This document shows positions 6,484 to 12,517 of a DNA stretch of 15,803 bases, in pieces. A program made the position numbers and the translations under genes. How positions within the stretch are numbered: position 1 is the stretch's first letter; each line of letters starts with the position of its first letter. This DNA is from Treponema sp. UBA4319 (GTDB lineage Bacteria > Spirochaetota > Spirochaetia > Treponematales > Treponemataceae), in NCBI GenBank assembly GCA_002393865.1, contig DGUD01000176.1, forward strand, positions 1 to 15,803, given 5' to 3'. Under the pieces are notes generated by a model, which ran no database searches, was not told the origin of the DNA, and saw only the letters and a list, made by a program, of their open reading frames with translations.

Positions 6484-7116
6484 ATGCAGAAAAAAATCGT
6501 CGCCGTCAACGCGGGGCCGCGCAAAGGCTGGAACACCGACACGCTCATCACGGAGGCGTCCAAAGGCGCGGAAAGCGCCGGGGCTTCCATAGAGCGCTTT
6601 GATTTGTTCCGCCTGGAAAAATATACGGGCTGCGTCTCCTGTTTTGGCTGCAAGCGCGAAAAACACAAGGGGTACTGCGTATGCCGCGACGGGCTGACGC
6701 CGGTTCTTGACGCAATACGGGGCGCGGACGCGCTCATCATGGCGTCCCCGAACTATCTTTCCGAAATGACGGCTTCGTTCCGTGCGCTCTACGAGCGGCT
6801 TATCTTCCAGAACCTGACCTATAACGTGGAGACGCCCTGCTGCAATGCCCGGCCGATTCCCGTGCTGCTGATTATGACGAGCAACGCGCCGGACACCCGC
6901 TACCAGAGCCTGCTGCAGAATTACCAGCAGACGCTCAGCCGCTTTGTAGGGCCCACGGAAGTCCTGGCAAGCGGCGACACGCTCCAGATTACGGACTACA
7001 GCAAGACTGACTGGCCGTGGACGCTGTTCAACCCGGAGGCAAAGAAAGCCCGGCACGAAAGCGTCTTCCCGGAGGAATGCAGAACGGCCTTTGAAAAAGG
7101 CGCGGCGCTGGTCTAG
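6484..7116 (+). CDS. NAD(P)H-dependent FMN reductase/iron-sulfur flavoprotein family
   Basis: This is a 210-residue cytosolic flavodoxin-fold protein with no signal peptide. NAGPRKGWNTDT (9-20) is the FMN phosphate loop, and ASPNYLSEMTASFRALYERL (87-106) is the second family signature. Between them is a compact cysteine cluster: C50, C53, C56, C65 and C67 (C-x2-C-x2-C-x8-C-x-C). This resembles the motif that binds a 4Fe-4S cluster in iron-sulfur flavoproteins, whose published spacing to the fourth Cys is slightly shorter. Such proteins move electrons between NAD(P)H or ferredoxin and acceptors. It could be the cytosolic donor for the adjacent membrane protein; that is inference. AGGAGG (6468-6473) fixes ATG 6484. 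The 115-bp gap upstream holds a CCGGGCCCGG palindrome (6401-6410) and a small hairpin (6427-6441), but no clear promoter. Confidence 0.8.
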   Translation: MQKKIVAVNAGPRKGWNTDTLITEASKGAESAGASIERFDLFRLEKYTGCVSCFGCKREKHKGYCVCRDGLTPVLDAIRGADALIMASPNYLSEMTASFRALYERLIFQNLTYNVETPCCNARPIPVLLIMTSNAPDTRYQSLLQNYQQTLSRFVGPTEVLASGDTLQITDYSKTDWPWTLFNPEAKKARHESVFPEECRTAFEKGAALV

Positions 7117-7151
7117 CCTGCCTGTCCCGTATCCGTGCGGCTGACTGCGCC

Positions 7152-8018
7152 TTACTCCGCTTCCTTTTGCATCTCGTCCAGAAGCTCCCGCCAGACTGCC
7201 TCGTTCTCCCGCTTGCAGACGGCATAGAAGCTGACGTTCACCTCGCTGTCGGAGAGCGGGATCGCCACGCGGTTGTCCGGCAGCGTGAACGCGGTTGTCC
7301 GGTCGGAAATAAAGCTCGGCATGTCGCTTGCGGCCGTAATGGCCGTAATCGGGTCTGCGCCCCCGTGGGGAACGAGCTTTATGAATTGTGCGCCGGGGAT
7401 TTTTTCGCGCTTTACTTTTTCCCAGAAGCCGACCTCGCTGTAGACGGCAAAGGTTTCGCCCGCAAGCTCCTTGAGCGCAAGCGACGTGCGGGAAGCGAGC
7501 GGGTGCGTTTTGGGCAGCATGACCGAAAGCCGCTCCGAAAAATATTTCTGGCTCACGAACACGCTGTCGTCAAAAGGGTGCAGCAGAATTATCATCTGAT
7601 AGGCATCATCGGTGATCGCGCGGATAAGATGGGATTCGTCGTCGTCAATCTCGTAGCGCGCTTCGATGCCGCCGTAGCATTTTTTTGCCGCGGCGACCGC
7701 GCACACGGCAGGTTGGATTGCCACCGAGCCCACCGCGAACTTTTTCTGCAGCCCCGCCCGCTCCCTCGTCCGTGCAATCATCTCGTCCTGCATCGCCATG
7801 ATTCTCTTTGCGTATGCGGCGGCAAACGCGCCGTTCTCATTGAGCGTAATCCTGTTCTTGGTGCGGTCAAAAAGCTGCACGCCCAGCTCGGCCTCCAGCT
7901 TCTGCATGGCGCGGCTTATGGTCGGCTGGGTGATTCCCAGTTCCTCGCCCACGCGCGTAAGCGTCCCGTAGTCCGCAAACGCCGCAAGCTGCCTGATGAT
8001 GTAGGTTTCGATGAACAT
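7152..8018 (-). CDS. LysR-family transcriptional regulator
   Basis: This 288-residue protein has the LysR layout. The N-terminal winged helix-turn-helix (about 1-62) has GTLTRVGEELGITQPTISR (18-36), LEAELGVQLFDRT (41-53) and I-T-L-N-E-N-G. A linker helix and a two-lobed effector-binding domain follow (about 93-280). LysR proteins bind T-N11-A dyads and activate when a small ligand binds. The two 45-bp elements at 1245 and 10286 contain such dyads and flank this gene on either side. Unlike most LysR genes, it is not divergent from its suspected targets: its 3' end converges on the flavoprotein gene and it follows the MATE gene in the same direction. Its promoter (8025-8054) predicts a leaderless message. 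The family is certain; targets and ligand are inferred. Confidence 0.92.
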   Translation of the reverse strand: MFIETYIIRQLAAFADYGTLTRVGEELGITQPTISRAMQKLEAELGVQLFDRTKNRITLNENGAFAAAYAKRIMAMQDEMIARTRERAGLQKKFAVGSVAIQPAVCAVAAAKKCYGGIEARYEIDDDESHLIRAITDDAYQMIILLHPFDDSVFVSQKYFSERLSVMLPKTHPLASRTSLALKELAGETFAVYSEVGFWEKVKREKIPGAQFIKLVPHGGADPITAITAASDMPSFISDRTTAFTLPDNRVAIPLSDSEVNVSFYAVCKRENEAVWRELLDEMQKEAE

Positions 8019-8024
8019 AGGGAT

Positions 8025-8054
8025 AGTATAGCATAAAATGGGGCGCTTTGTAAA
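8025..8054 (-). promoter_or_regulatory. lysR promoter, probably leaderless
   Basis: On the minus strand the -35 box TTTACA (8049-8054) and -10 box TATACT (8025-8030) are separated by 18 bp. Six bases (ATCCCT) separate the -10 box from the ATG at 8018, so the transcript should start at or near the start codon. No purine-rich ribosome site lies upstream. No T-N11-A copy of the shared element is visible, so strong autoregulation through that element is not supported. Confidence 0.65.
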
Positions 8055-8082
8055 AAAATGACGCGGATAATTACGGGCGTTC

Positions 8083-8099
8083 CCCCGCCTGTGGCGGGG
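8083..8099 (-). terminator. GC hairpin after the MATE gene
   Basis: CCCCGCC-TGT-GGCGGGG is a perfect 7-bp stem with a 3-nt loop, located 4 bp past the MATE stop codon. On the minus strand it is followed by AACGCCCG rather than a T-run, so it is at best a weak or factor-assisted terminator. It lies just upstream of the lysR -35 box. Confidence 0.4.
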
Positions 8100-8102
8100 T
8101 CG

Positions 8103-9494
8103 CTATGTCCGTAGTTCCGCTTGCGCTCCATTCTTCCGCTCGCTGCGCTCGCTCCAGAACGGCTTCGCCGCTACTCCCAGCGCTAACGCAGCCACGCACA
8201 GGACAATCTGCACCAGCGTGGAGCACGGCGTCGCAAGCCCGATTCTGAACAGCGTGGGATTTGCAGTCCGGCTCATGGCGTAGGAGACGGGAATGCGCAC
8301 AAGGAATGCCCCCGCGATGCCCTGCGCCATGACAAACGTCGTCTTCCCGCAGCCGTTGAAGTAGCCGATAAAGCAGAAGAGGAACGAGACCAGGAGCGTG
8401 TCAATCGCGTAGGCCTTCAGGTAGCTGTGGGATGCCTGCACCACGGCCGCATCGTTTGAGAAGAGCGCGGAAAGCCTGTCGCCGCAGAAAAAGGCTGCCG
8501 AGCCCATGACCAGACCGCAGGCAAGGGAGGCAAGAATCGCGTACAGCAGGGCTTTGTTCGCGCGCCCGTATTTTCCGGCGCCCACGTTCTGCGCCACGAA
8601 TGCCGAAAGCGACTGGGAGAAGGCGGACGGAACGAGCATGATGAACGCGCACACACGCTCTGCCACGCCCACACCTGCCGACGCCACCAGCCCCAGCCGG
8701 TTGATAATCGCCGCAATCACCAGGAAGGATATGGTCACCAGTTCGTCCTGCAATGAAATCGGGACGCCCGTCCTGCAGACAAGCGCCACGAGCGTTCCGT
8801 CCCAGCGGATGTTCGTCCGCGAAACGGCAAACGGAAGCCCCTTTTTCCTGATGATGCACAGGCAGAAGACGACGCTCACGGCCTGCGCCAGCACCGTGGC
8901 AATCGCCGCGCCCGCCGCCGCCATCCGGAACACCGCGACAAAGAGCAGGTCGGCAAGGATGTTTACGGCTGTCGCCACCAGCACGGTAAAAAGCGGCGTC
9001 TTTGAGTCGCCCATGCCGCGGAACAGCGAGCCGAGCATGTTGTAGCCCGTGATGAAGATCGTGCCCGCCGAGCAGATGTGCACGTAGGAAAGCGTCTTGC
9101 CAAGGGCTTCCGCCGGCGTCTGCATGATGCGCGCAAAGGGTCGCGTGGCAAAAACCATCAGCACGGTGACGGCCAGCGCAAGCAGAGCAAAAAAGATGAC
9201 GCTCGTTCCCACTATGTCCGCAGCCTTTTTGTTTTGTCCCGCGCCCAAGGCCTGTCCCATCTGGATTGTCGTTCCCATGGAAAGCCCCGCAATGATGAAG
9301 GTGACCGTCTGCATCATCATAGAGCCGGTGGCCACCGCCGAAACATCGGCCGCCTCGCCGAACTGCCCCACCACCAGCAGATCCACCGCGCCGTAGAGCG
9401 ACTGCAGAAACAAAGCCCCAAGCACAGGAAGCGCGAAACGCAGGAGCCGGCCCGCAATAGCCCCGGACGTAAAAAGCAGGTTTTTGTCAGACAT
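8103..9494 (-). CDS. MATE-family multidrug/metabolite exporter
   Basis: This is a 463-residue inner-membrane protein of about 12 helices in two homologous halves. MATE features include the N-terminal PVLGALFLQSLYGAVDLLVVG segment (19-39) with its QFGEAADVSAVATG continuation, the GLSMGTTIQMGQALGAG stretch (75-91), and in the second half SQSLSAFVAQNVGAGKYGRA. MATE proteins export cationic drugs or metabolites using H+ or Na+ gradients. Length is typical (440-480). The minus-strand ribosome site AGGGAGA (9500-9506) lies 5 nt before the ATG. It starts 32 nt after the MmcQ/YjbR stop codon, so the two are probably co-transcribed. Its place beside a LysR gene and redox operons fits a role in expelling a toxic compound, but no substrate can be read from the sequence. 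Confidence 0.9.
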   Translation of the reverse strand: MSDKNLLFTSGAIAGRLLRFALPVLGALFLQSLYGAVDLLVVGQFGEAADVSAVATGSMMMQTVTFIIAGLSMGTTIQMGQALGAGQNKKAADIVGTSVIFFALLALAVTVLMVFATRPFARIMQTPAEALGKTLSYVHICSAGTIFITGYNMLGSLFRGMGDSKTPLFTVLVATAVNILADLLFVAVFRMAAAGAAIATVLAQAVSVVFCLCIIRKKGLPFAVSRTNIRWDGTLVALVCRTGVPISLQDELVTISFLVIAAIINRLGLVASAGVGVAERVCAFIMLVPSAFSQSLSAFVAQNVGAGKYGRANKALLYAILASLACGLVMGSAAFFCGDRLSALFSNDAAVVQASHSYLKAYAIDTLLVSFLFCFIGYFNGCGKTTFVMAQGIAGAFLVRIPVSYAMSRTANPTLFRIGLATPCSTLVQIVLCVAALALGVAAKPFWSERSERKNGAQAELRT

Positions 9495-9526
9495 AGATTC
9501 TCCCTAAAAAGCTGGAAGCGCAGGAT

Positions 9527-10195
9527 TTATTTTTGAACGCTCCCATACGCTTCCTTCAATAAAGCCTGTATCTCCTCGTCGCCCACCGTGCCGTCAAGGA
9601 TAACCGAAACCCAGCTCTTTTTGTTCATGTGGTAGGCTTCGTAGATGCCTTTGTGCGCGAGCAGTCCGGCAAGCCGCGTTTTTTCAATCTTGATGTTGAG
9701 GACTTCGATTTTTTCATCGGAGGATGCATCGTGGTCGACTTTGCTGCGGGGAACCGCTCCGGCAAGCGCGAACCATTTTCCGCTTTCCTTCCGCCTGAAT
9801 GCCGCAAAAACCGGAAGCTTCTTCCACAAAAACTCTGGCCCGCTTCCGAACGATTCCCTGATAAAGACGCAGAGCCTGCGCATTTGTGCCGAGCGGAAAA
9901 AGAGATTCCTGCAGCACTTTGTGCGGATGTCCGTCAGCGCGTCCGTGAACATCTGGAGGACTTCCGCGCTGAAGCCTGTTGCTCCCGGCCGCCGGAAGTT
10001 GCTGTATTCCTCGCCCATCGCCGTGTCGAAAACCCTTCCGCGGAAACTGCCGTCGTAGGAAACGACAAGCTTTAAATCCGGGGCGGGGAGAGGCGTTCCG
10101 TAGACGAGTGCCCCGCCGTTTTCTGTAAAGCCGTATGCGCGCAATGCAGCTTCGTGTGCCTCGTAGTTTGCAAACAGTTCTTCCTCGATGTCCAT
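9527..10195 (-). CDS. MmcQ/YjbR-family protein with N-terminal extension
   Basis: This is a 222-residue protein. Residues 98-220 form an MmcQ/YjbR (CyaY-like fold) domain: GPEFLWKKLPVFAAFRRKESGKWFAL (119-144), V-L-N-I-K-I (165-170), GIYEAYHMNKKSWVSVILDG (183-202) and a final Leu-rich helix. The family often carries a DNA-binding label, but the biochemical role is poorly established. Residues 1-95 are an extra domain with RVFDTAMGEEYSNFR (54-68); I recall similar extensions in longer members. ATG 10195 is chosen because a TACACT -10 box lies 7 nt upstream; the in-frame ATG at 10312 would run through that promoter and into the divergent one. No Shine-Dalgarno is present, so the message is probably leaderless. 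It is divergent from the SUMF1-flavodoxin operon. Confidence 0.8.
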   Translation of the reverse strand: MDIEEELFANYEAHEAALRAYGFTENGGALVYGTPLPAPDLKLVVSYDGSFRGRVFDTAMGEEYSNFRRPGATGFSAEVLQMFTDALTDIRTKCCRNLFFRSAQMRRLCVFIRESFGSGPEFLWKKLPVFAAFRRKESGKWFALAGAVPRSKVDHDASSDEKIEVLNIKIEKTRLAGLLAHKGIYEAYHMNKKSWVSVILDGTVGDEEIQALLKEAYGSVQK

Positions 10196-10202
10196 AGGAC
10201 GA

Positions 10203-10220
10203 AGTGTAGCAGATTTCTGC
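10203..10220 (-). promoter_or_regulatory. -10 box and palindrome at the MmcQ/YjbR promoter
   Basis: The minus-strand -10 box TACACT (10203-10208) lies seven bases before the ATG at 10195. Directly upstream is a 12-bp palindrome, GCAGA-TT-TCTGC (10209-10220), which could be an operator in the spacer. No convincing -35 box is seen (TTTCTT or CTTTCT at the expected distance). Confidence 0.45.
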
Positions 10221-10285
10221 GGAATAAGAAAGGAGAAAGCGCTTTTTTGCAGCCGGGGTAAAGAAATCGCCGCCGGGCACGCACC

Positions 10286-10330
10286 TGCTATGCCTGACGT
10301 GCATGCCCGCATTCAAAACTAGCATTGTAC
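10286..10330 (+). promoter_or_regulatory. LysR-type operator/activation element, copy 2
   Basis: This is the second copy of the 45-bp block at 1245-1289. TGCTATGC, CGCATTCAAAA and AGCATTGTAC are identical and in register, and differences cluster in the dyad spacer and two linker bases. The dyad here is ATGC-N7-GCAT (10290-10304) with T10291 and A10303 fitting T-N11-A. GCAT occurs at 10301, 10309 and 10322, the same intervals as in copy 1. The dyad centre lies 28 bp before the -35 box in both copies. Flanking sequence outside the block is unrelated, so conservation is regulatory rather than from a recent duplication. Confidence 0.7.
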
Positions 10331-10354
10331 ATTTCTGCTGCCTGCTGTTACACT
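10325..10354 (+). promoter_or_regulatory. Promoter of the SUMF1-flavodoxin/DUF4405 operon
   Basis: A -35 box TTGTAC (10325-10330) and a -10 box TACACT (10349-10354) are separated by 18 bp, the same geometry as at 1284-1313. The start would be near 10361, giving a leader of only about 12 nt that still contains GGAGG (10362-10366). Confidence 0.65.
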
Positions 10355-10372
10355 ACAGTCTGGAGGAAACGT

Positions 10373-11782
10373 ATGAAAAGGCTTCTTTCTTCTATTTTGA
10401 TGGCTATAGGAATGGTTACGATGGCACAGGCGGCAACATACAGCGCGCCGCGCACGGGCTTTGTCCTGATTGGCGGCGCTTCGTTCACGATGGGAAGTCC
10501 CGGAAGCGAGGACTGGCGGAGCAACGACGAGACGCAGCACCGCGTGACGCTGGCGCCGTTCTACATGGCGGCCTACGAGGTGACGCAGAAAGAGTGGCGC
10601 GACGTGACGGGAAAGAATCCCGGCAATTTCAGTGGCGACACGCTTCCGGTGGAAAGCGTGACCTGGCTTGAGGCGATTGAATTCTGCAACGCGTTGAGCC
10701 GGCGTGACGGGCGGACTCCCGCGTATACGCTTGCGGACGGAGGAAAGACCGTGAGCTGGGACCGCACGGCAAACGGCTACCGCCTGCCCACCGAAGCGGA
10801 ATGGGAATACGCTGCCCGCGCCGGAAGCAGCACGCCATTCTACTCGCGCAAAGTGCCGGGCGCGGACGACGTGAACTTTTACGGGCACTATCCCTATCAG
10901 ATTGAGCAGAATTACTTCAACGACGAGATCCTGGAGACGCGCCCCGGCGTGTACCGCGGAACGACGGTGCCCGTGGGAAGCTTTAAGCCGAACCCGAACG
11001 GGCTGTACGACATATACGGTAATGTTGGCGAATGGTGCTTTGACTATTACGGCGACTACGGCAAAGCCGCGCAGACAAATCCCTGCGGGCCGGAAAGCGG
11101 CACCCGGCGCGTCTACCGGGGCGGCGGCTGGAACGACTTTGGCAAAAACCTGCGGAGCGCGTACCGGGCTGCCCTGCCGCAAAGCAACTGCGCCTACAAC
11201 GTGGGGCTGCGCCTTGTCTGCAACGCTGACGACAGCGTCCGCGGAACCGTCACCACGCGCGAATCCCCGGCTGCATCCCGCGCAAAATCCGGCACCGGAA
11301 AGACGCTCATCATCTACTATTCATGGAGCGGGAACACGCGCGGCGTCGCCAAAGAAATCGCGCGGCAGACCGGCTTTGACTCAATCGAGCTGGAGCTGGT
11401 AAAGCCGTATTCCTCAAACTACAACACGGTGCTGAACGAAGCCCAGCGCGACCAGCACAATCAGGCACGCCCCGCGCTCAAGACAAAAATCAGCGTGCAG
11501 AAATGGGCGGAATATGATACAATTATTCTGGGCTACCCAAACTGGTGGGCGAGCATTCCCATGCCGCTTGCGACGCTGCTGGAAAGCTATGATTTTTCCG
11601 GCAAGACGATTATGCCGTTCTGCTCCCATGGCGGCGGGCGGTTCGGGCAGAGCCTCACGGCAATCGCAAAACTCGCGCCCCAAGCCCGCATCACTGAAGG
11701 CCTTTCCGTCCATTATTCCGGCGGCAGCTCGCTTTCCAGGGATGTGGAGAAGTGGCTCAAAAAGACGGGGGCAAAAAAATGA
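10373..11782 (+). CDS. Exported SUMF1 (FGE-sulfatase)-flavodoxin fusion protein
   Basis: A 469-residue exported fusion. A Sec signal peptide ends AQA (18-20). Residues 27-283 are a SUMF1/FGE-sulfatase C-type-lectin-like domain: GASFTMGSPG (35-44), EVTQKEW (69-75), GYRLPTEAEWEYAAR (135-149), GLYDIYGNVGEW (210-221) and RGGGWNDF (249-256). The copper-binding Cys pair of true formylglycine-generating enzymes is not seen near RSAYRAALPQSNC (261-273), so sulfatase activation is unlikely. After a Ser/Gly-rich linker (285-309), residues 310-469 are a flavodoxin domain with YYSWSGNTRGVAKEI (315-329) and LGYPNWWASIP (386-396). It resembles the exported flavodoxin at 4031-4660 but has an uninterrupted phosphate loop. 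GGAGG lies 6 nt before ATG 10373. Its stop overlaps the next gene's start. SUMF1-like domains may bind ligands or carry out oxidative chemistry; here the reductant is built in. Function unknown. Confidence 0.85.
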   Translation: MKRLLSSILMAIGMVTMAQAATYSAPRTGFVLIGGASFTMGSPGSEDWRSNDETQHRVTLAPFYMAAYEVTQKEWRDVTGKNPGNFSGDTLPVESVTWLEAIEFCNALSRRDGRTPAYTLADGGKTVSWDRTANGYRLPTEAEWEYAARAGSSTPFYSRKVPGADDVNFYGHYPYQIEQNYFNDEILETRPGVYRGTTVPVGSFKPNPNGLYDIYGNVGEWCFDYYGDYGKAAQTNPCGPESGTRRVYRGGGWNDFGKNLRSAYRAALPQSNCAYNVGLRLVCNADDSVRGTVTTRESPAASRAKSGTGKTLIIYYSWSGNTRGVAKEIARQTGFDSIELELVKPYSSNYNTVLNEAQRDQHNQARPALKTKISVQKWAEYDTIILGYPNWWASIPMPLATLLESYDFSGKTIMPFCSHGGGRFGQSLTAIAKLAPQARITEGLSVHYSGGSSLSRDVEKWLKKTGAKK

Positions 11783-12480
11783 TTGCGGCGAAAGACCTCA
11801 GGATGCCGATTGACTGTACGATGACGGTTCTTTCCGTTATCCTTATGGGCGGTACCATGCTGTTTCCGGACGATCGCGTGCACCAGATTCTGGGAATGGT
11901 GCTGCTTGCGCTCTGGATATGCCATACCGTCCTGAACCGGCGCTGGTACGGCTCGCTTCTGAAAGGAACATACCATCCCTACCGTGTCATGCAGCTTGTG
12001 GTGAACATGGGGCTTTCCGCCTGCGCCGTGCTCCTGATGGTGAGCGGCATGATGATGGCGTGGTTCCTGCCCTTTGACGTCGGCGGAGCAATCAGCTTTG
12101 CGCGGACGGCGCATCTGGTCGGCTCGCATTGGTACTACCTTTTTATGTGCGCCCACCTTGGGATGCATGCGGGCATGATTTTTGGCCGGATACAGGCAAA
12201 GCGCACGGCGCGGCATCCGGGGGCGGAAGGCGGCTCCAAACCGGCCGCGGGAAGAATCGTGCCCCGCGCGCTGCTTGCGCTTATCTGCGCGTACGGCGTC
12301 TATGCGTTCATCAGTCGCGGGCTGTGGAACTACCTGTTCCTGCGGCAGCAGTTTTTCTTCTTTGACCTGGAGCGCGGCTACCTGCTCTTTGTTGCCGACT
12401 ATCTTTCGGTCCTGGTGCTCATTGCGGCGGCAACGTACTGGCTGGGAAAGGCGCTCCAGACCCGCGGCCGCAAACGCTGA
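11779..12480 (+). CDS. DUF4405-like membrane protein with putative di-haem histidines (copy 2)
   Basis: This 233-residue membrane protein has helices at about 13-29, 37-53, 73-97, 112-128, 161-178 and 204-223. H35/H49 and H112/H126 are each 14 apart, with H130 four residues after the last. That matches H29/H43, H110/H124 and H128 of the protein at 5544-6368, and suggests two b-haems between the second and fourth helices. It lacks that protein's long Gln/Ser-rich stretch; a shorter Gly/Lys-rich loop (140-160) occupies the place before the next helix. It overlaps the upstream fusion gene by 4 bp (ATGA), so synthesis of the two is coupled and they probably work as a pair. A GTG at 11752 is in frame but lies inside the upstream gene. 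It converges on the pyrKD gene, 37 bp away. Haem binding is inferred. Confidence 0.7.
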   Translation: MIAAKDLRMPIDCTMTVLSVILMGGTMLFPDDRVHQILGMVLLALWICHTVLNRRWYGSLLKGTYHPYRVMQLVVNMGLSACAVLLMVSGMMMAWFLPFDVGGAISFARTAHLVGSHWYYLFMCAHLGMHAGMIFGRIQAKRTARHPGAEGGSKPAAGRIVPRALLALICAYGVYAFISRGLWNYLFLRQQFFFFDLERGYLLFVADYLSVLVLIAAATYWLGKALQTRGRKR

Positions 12481-12517
12481 ATGCGGTTCCCGGTTGCCGC
12501 CTGCCGGCGCGCGGCGC

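Noticed and set aside
7167..8036. Plus-strand open frame of 289 codons
   Set aside because: It is the antisense of lysR, whose helix-turn-helix and effector domain are clear.
10319..11182. Minus-strand open frame of 287 codons
   Set aside because: It is antisense to the conserved SUMF1 domain and would start inside it.
10373..11782. Formylglycine-generating (sulfatase-activating) function for the SUMF1 domain
   Set aside because: The catalytic Cys pair of FGE is not seen in the C-terminal core of the domain, and no sulfatase gene is nearby.
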